The position numbers and the translations under genes were made by a program. This document shows, piece after piece, positions 59,864 through 64,000 of a stretch of DNA of 64,000 nucleotides (positions are counted from its first letter, which is position 1; each line of letters starts with the position of its first letter). This DNA comes from Anthonomus grandis grandis (taxonomy: Eukaryota; Arthropoda; Insecta; Coleoptera; Curculionidae). The stretch lies in assembly GCF_022605725.1 (NCBI RefSeq), contig NC_065551.1, forward strand, positions 18,910,001-18,974,000. The letters run 5' to 3'. A model generated the notes under the pieces. The model was not told the DNA's origin. It was given only the letters and a program-made list of their open reading frames with translations, and made no database searches.

Positions 59864-60059
59864 TATATACTGGAGGAGGTAATCTCATACTAGAAAAACC
59901 TATTGTGTTTTTAACTTTTGATATATTTTTTTCACATTCAAATTCATTTATTGGTGCCAACATACAAAGTATTTCCACAAGTCAACAAATTATAAAATAC
60001 ATATTTGAATATAAATACTGCATTAAAATTATCAAGTAACACGATAATAATTACAAAAT

Positions 60060-62440
60060 GTAATTTTTAATAAAATTAAAACTACAGATACACTATATAG
60101 GTCCCTGTTTAAAAGAAATGAAAGTTTAAAAATTCATCTACTGAATAAAATGAGTTTTCGATTAGTATAATTCCCAATTGGGATTTAAATTGCAAAAAGG
60201 GTAGTTCTATAAGTCTGCCAGGTAGGTTATTAAAAAGCTTAACAGCCAAAAACCTCACACCACTCCAAAACCTAGTCAAGCGTTGATGTATGGGGACTAG
60301 TCTGTTCACATTCCGCGTTTCGTAGCCGTGGACTTCTCCATGCACTCTATATTGTCATTTATTTCTGTGTACACGCAATAGATTTTCAAACAACAGATGG
60401 TAGGGTAAGTATGTCTAGATTGGTAAAACCATATCTATAATCCCTAAAACTCAGTCCACCCAGGATTTTAACAGCCTTTCTCTGTAGAGCAAATAATCTC
60501 TTAATGCGACCAGCATGCCCCCATGCTAAAATGGCGTAAGTTGAAACAGGATGAAAAGGTCCAGAATAGGCTGTTCTTGGAGCCGTGGGTGAAGAGCCGC
60601 TAGAAAGACAGCGGAGAGCATATACAACAAGTCCAAATGAACTCCTAAAAATGTAACTGTTGAAGTGCTGGCATCTCCGACTGTCTCATCGTGAAAATTA
60701 CCTTAATTGTATTTTCTGAGTTTAAGTGTAGACGGTTCCTGTTAAACCACTCCTGCATTTGACCCTGTATAACATGCATCCCCAGCTCCGCACCCTCCAG
60801 CGAGTCAGCTGCACATGCTACAGTTGTATCATCAGCAAAAAGTGTGAACTTACCAGTCTGTTCTATTAAAGGCAAGTCATTTATATAGATTAAAAAAAGT
60901 ATGGCGCCCAAAGCTGAGCCTTGGGGAACCCCTATGGTAATATTACTTTAAGCTGATGACATCCCATTCACACTCACAACCTGCCCCCTATCTGTTAAAT
61001 ACGAAGCCAGAAACCTAATACTATCAAGACTAAAACTATACTTAGCAAGTTTTTGCAACAGAATACTATGGGGCACACAATCAAATGCCTTGCTCATGTC
61101 ATATAATAAGACGCTGCTAAAATTTAAGTTGTTAAAAGAATCTATGACAAAAGCAAGGTTCAGGATTGCCATAACTGTATTCCTTTTTTTTTCGGAAACC
61201 AAACTGGCAGGTTGTGAATAAATCATTTTCCTTAAAAAACCTTACTAAAAACCTAACTGCGTAGCAATGCACTTCTCAAAAATCTTTCAAAAAATTAGTA
61301 GTAATGAGATCGGCCGATAGTTTTCCGGTTTGTTATGGTCCCCCTTTTTAAAAATAGGTATTACTTTGACTGACTTTAGTAGTTCTAGAAAAGTGTTATT
61401 TTGGAGACATCGGTTTATTAATTTGGTCAGGGGACCAATTATCACATTTTTTATTGATTTTATAAGCTTAACATTTAAGCCGAAGTTATCGCGACTTGCT
61501 TTATTTTTAAATTTGTTATTATATCCCTGACGTCTCTAAAAGATACAGGTGAGAAGGAGAAAGAATATCCCGAAGCATTCAGGCATGGCAAAACCTGTAC
61601 CGGATCGCTTTGTGAAATAGGAATGCTTGCGACAGTGTAATGAATAATATTTGAAAAAAAAAGTTAAATTCATTGGTAGGTATGTTACAATTAAAGTTTT
61701 CTTTTGATTTAAAAATGCCCATATTAGATTTAATAACCTGCCAGAGTGATTTCGATGTATTTTCAGATGAATTAATAAAGTGATCGTCAGTCTTGATCTT
61801 TGCTTGCTGTATGGCTGATCTGTAAATTATTCTGAACTTTTTAAGTTCTCTGTTGGCCTCCTCCAAATTCTTCATAAATTCCCTGAAATACTCACCAACA
61901 TCCACATCAACATCCGACACAAAATTCCAGTTACACGAAGAGACTCTATCAAAGAATACAGACTCTTCGCGTTAATGGCCGACATACCCTGTTACAGACA
62001 CTCACCCTACTATTGATATTGGCACTGATGGGTAGGTGGATTTCCTGACCAAGATGATCAAATATTGCAACATCAACAACGTTCGTTACAAAAGTTAATC
62101 ATCCCAAAGTTAATAAAGATATTGTTGAGACAAGTGCCAGACCTTGTATTGCTAATAATTGTTTTCTTGAACCCATATCTTTCCAGGGTGTCAGAGAGGC
62201 TTAGAGCTTCTGGCTGGTTTGTGTTAAAGTGAACGTTGAAGTCCCCTACCATAATAATTTTTTTATTATTATGAATCCCATTTAATAGCGTTTCTAACAA
62301 TTCCAAAAATGACTGAAAACTTCCTGATGATGACCTATATAATGCTAAAACATGAAACAACAATTTATTAAAAGAAAAAAAACCTATTTCTAAACCCATT
62401 CATATCGCCAATAACGCCACATTTCATCATAATATTCCTA
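60060..62440 (-). pseudogene. Jockey/CR1-like LINE, 5'-truncated
   Basis: From 62440 down: endonuclease end with 'LALYRSSSGSFQSFLELLET' (about 62345), 'KIIMVGDFNVHF' (about 62255) and 'LNNIFINFG' (about 62120). A linker follows ('LKKFRIIYRSAIQQAKIK', about 61835, and 'SLWQVIKSNMGI', about 61745). The RT has 'SVLLYDMSKAFDCVPHSILL' (about 61110), 'GVPQGSALGAILFLIYIND' (about 60925) and 'FTLFADDTTVA' (about 60845). The C-terminal domain is 'GYETRNVNRLVPIHQRLTRF' and 'GVRFLAVKLFNNLP' (about 60330-60220). The catalytic FADD is intact. Frame breaks near 60640, 60930, 61250 and 61950 inactivate it. Confidence 0.85.
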
Positions 62441-64000
62441 GAACAATAAAACCGTAAACCTCTCGGGACACGTTTCTCATATTTCTTGGCAAATCCGTCA
62501 TCAGCAAAAAGTCCCGATTTCAATAATAATTTCATTACGAAACCAATTCTACGATTTTCTACGGTTTTTCTTTAAATTAAACCGTTCAGCCGTGAACTTC
62601 GTAATGGTTCGGATCACACTTTCGACCCGCAGATTGCCAATAAAAGATTTAGTTTTCGTCGTTCCAGCAACTTTTGCGGTAATTGCTATAAAGTCGAGGA
62701 CTTTTTCTTTACATATATTTTTTTGTATTTATTCACAGTCATAAAGCGTTAAATTTTATGCTACTATTTATATATTCTAAAATTAATGTGTCATCTTTTT
62801 TTTTCAATTCATTTATAGCAAATAACTTTTCGTACTTTAAGTTATGCATAAAACATGTAAATTAAAAAAATATAAGTAATATAAAACGAAAAAAAAAACA
62901 AGCGTAAAGGAACGCGCAGATAATCTTACGATTGTAAATGCATTTTCAAAGAACCACACCGATAATCTCCGTTCCACAAAGTACCATTAGCATATACCCT
63001 TGGGAAAACCTCACTTGAATTTTTATTAGACTATTACGGGGTTCTTTGAATGTTTTATTATCTCTTGCATGTTATTAAACCTTTTTGGGAGAAGGTCTTT
63101 CTCTCAACGAAGGACCATGAGTAAAGTGTGAATAAATTAAGAGATTTTTCTTAAAATGCAATTAAAAGCTCATTAATGTTGTTTTCATTAGTAATGGGCA
63201 AACCATCACGTCTAAGCTGTCAGATAGTATTAGTTGCTAGTGAATGATTTTTAAATGTCAGTCTCTGAAGCTTTTTTTTGAAGCTGAAGAACTTGAAATC
63301 TTTGGCACCAATTTAGTTTAAGTTAAGGGAACCATAGCAATTCCTTGTATATTATTAGATCATTCAAATATTTACTCTAATCATTTTATATTCTTGTCTG
63401 TATTTGACCATTGAAAATCAACAATAATAAATGAAAACACTATTTAAAATTGCTACCGGTCTTCCCAAGGTGGATTCGCAATTTGTTATAACTTATACAT
63501 TTTATTCAGTATAAGTGTATAACGTACCATGCTCACGTGAATTTTGATTTGTACAATACATGACCAAAATAATAAATAATTTGTTATAATGGTCGACTGT
63601 TACATTCTAAGAAGAGGAGTAAGTAGTGTTAAACTGGTTACAATACATACCATTCATAGAATGTTTTCGTAAACAGGTTAGAGGCAGAGGTTAAAACATT
63701 AACATATCGTCGATGCTAATTGGGTTTAGAATTTTATTTTTCAAGCATTACTTAAATCGCCTTGAAATATTTTTTTATGTACATACGTTTTATGGTGATC
63801 ATCGATGTATAAGATTATCGATTTTTTAGCTTCTTTTTTTTATTATTCATTCAGTGCCAAAATTGCCTGGAGATGTTACTTTTTTATGTCCGCTTTAGGC
63901 GAGGCATATCATTTTATTACGATCGTTATTGATATTTGAATTTAAGATAAACTATGACGTTGAAAAATGGTCTAGGTGATGATTTTTGTCATTTTTTGAG
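62440..64000. other. Non-coding DNA, no gene recognised
   Basis: The part 62450-63110 is non-repetitive and less AT-rich (for example CTCTCGGGACACGTTTCTCA near 62461), similar in character to the islands at 33.3, 41.0, 47.0 and 53.7 kb. The rest is AT-rich without recognised features. Confidence 0.4.

Overview
The window is AT-rich animal DNA with long introns, GT-AG splice sites and no operon-like gene packing. One host gene is recognisable: two exons on the + strand (about 22.83-23.14 kb and 26.84-27.06 kb) encode a secreted-side TNF-receptor cysteine-rich domain and a transmembrane/juxtamembrane segment. I recognise these as wengen (wgn), the insect TNF receptor. The host gene and the repeat content (jockey-like, RTE-like and R2/R4-like LINEs, mariner-like elements with 'CAGGGTGTCCC' ends, and degenerate minisatellites) suggest an insect, most likely a beetle. 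The species cannot be fixed from this sequence.

Layout. 0-9 kb: LINE fragments, a broken mariner-like element carrying a small MITE, and three degenerate jockey-like LINE copies on the + strand. 9-22.8 kb: a dispersed degenerate repeat (family A, roughly 125-130 bp) interrupted by an RTE-like LINE, a decayed multi-copy gene of presumed transposon origin, and a 3.3 kb R2/R4-like LINE that itself carries two younger insertions. 22.8-27.1 kb: the wgn exons; the intron between them holds a 1.1 kb tandem duplication overlapping a decayed DDE-type element. 27-34 kb: intronic or intergenic DNA, a second DDE-type fragment, and a satellite-like array (family B, about 190 bp, about 10 copies). 34-53.4 kb: a third degenerate repeat (family C, about 40-45 bp, present in both orientations), broken up by LINEs, a 1.9 kb mariner-like element with terminal inverted repeats over 420 bp, and a 1.08 kb MITE with the same kind of ends. 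53.4-64 kb: AT-rich non-coding DNA, three more LINE remnants, and a Tc1-like non-autonomous element whose left end lies in a 243 bp tandem duplication.

Every transposon coding region read here is broken by stops, frameshifts, deletions or catalytic substitutions, so the window looks like a graveyard of nested insertions around one conserved receptor gene. The DNA downstream of 27.06 kb is probably one very large wgn intron, because the reading frame is left open at a good splice donor and no further wgn exon was recognised. The signals most worth checking are the long-TIR mariner-like family and its MITE relatives, short repeats carrying a hammerhead-ribozyme-like core, three perfect short hairpins in decaying repeat sequence, and a missing exon implied by the wgn splice phases.
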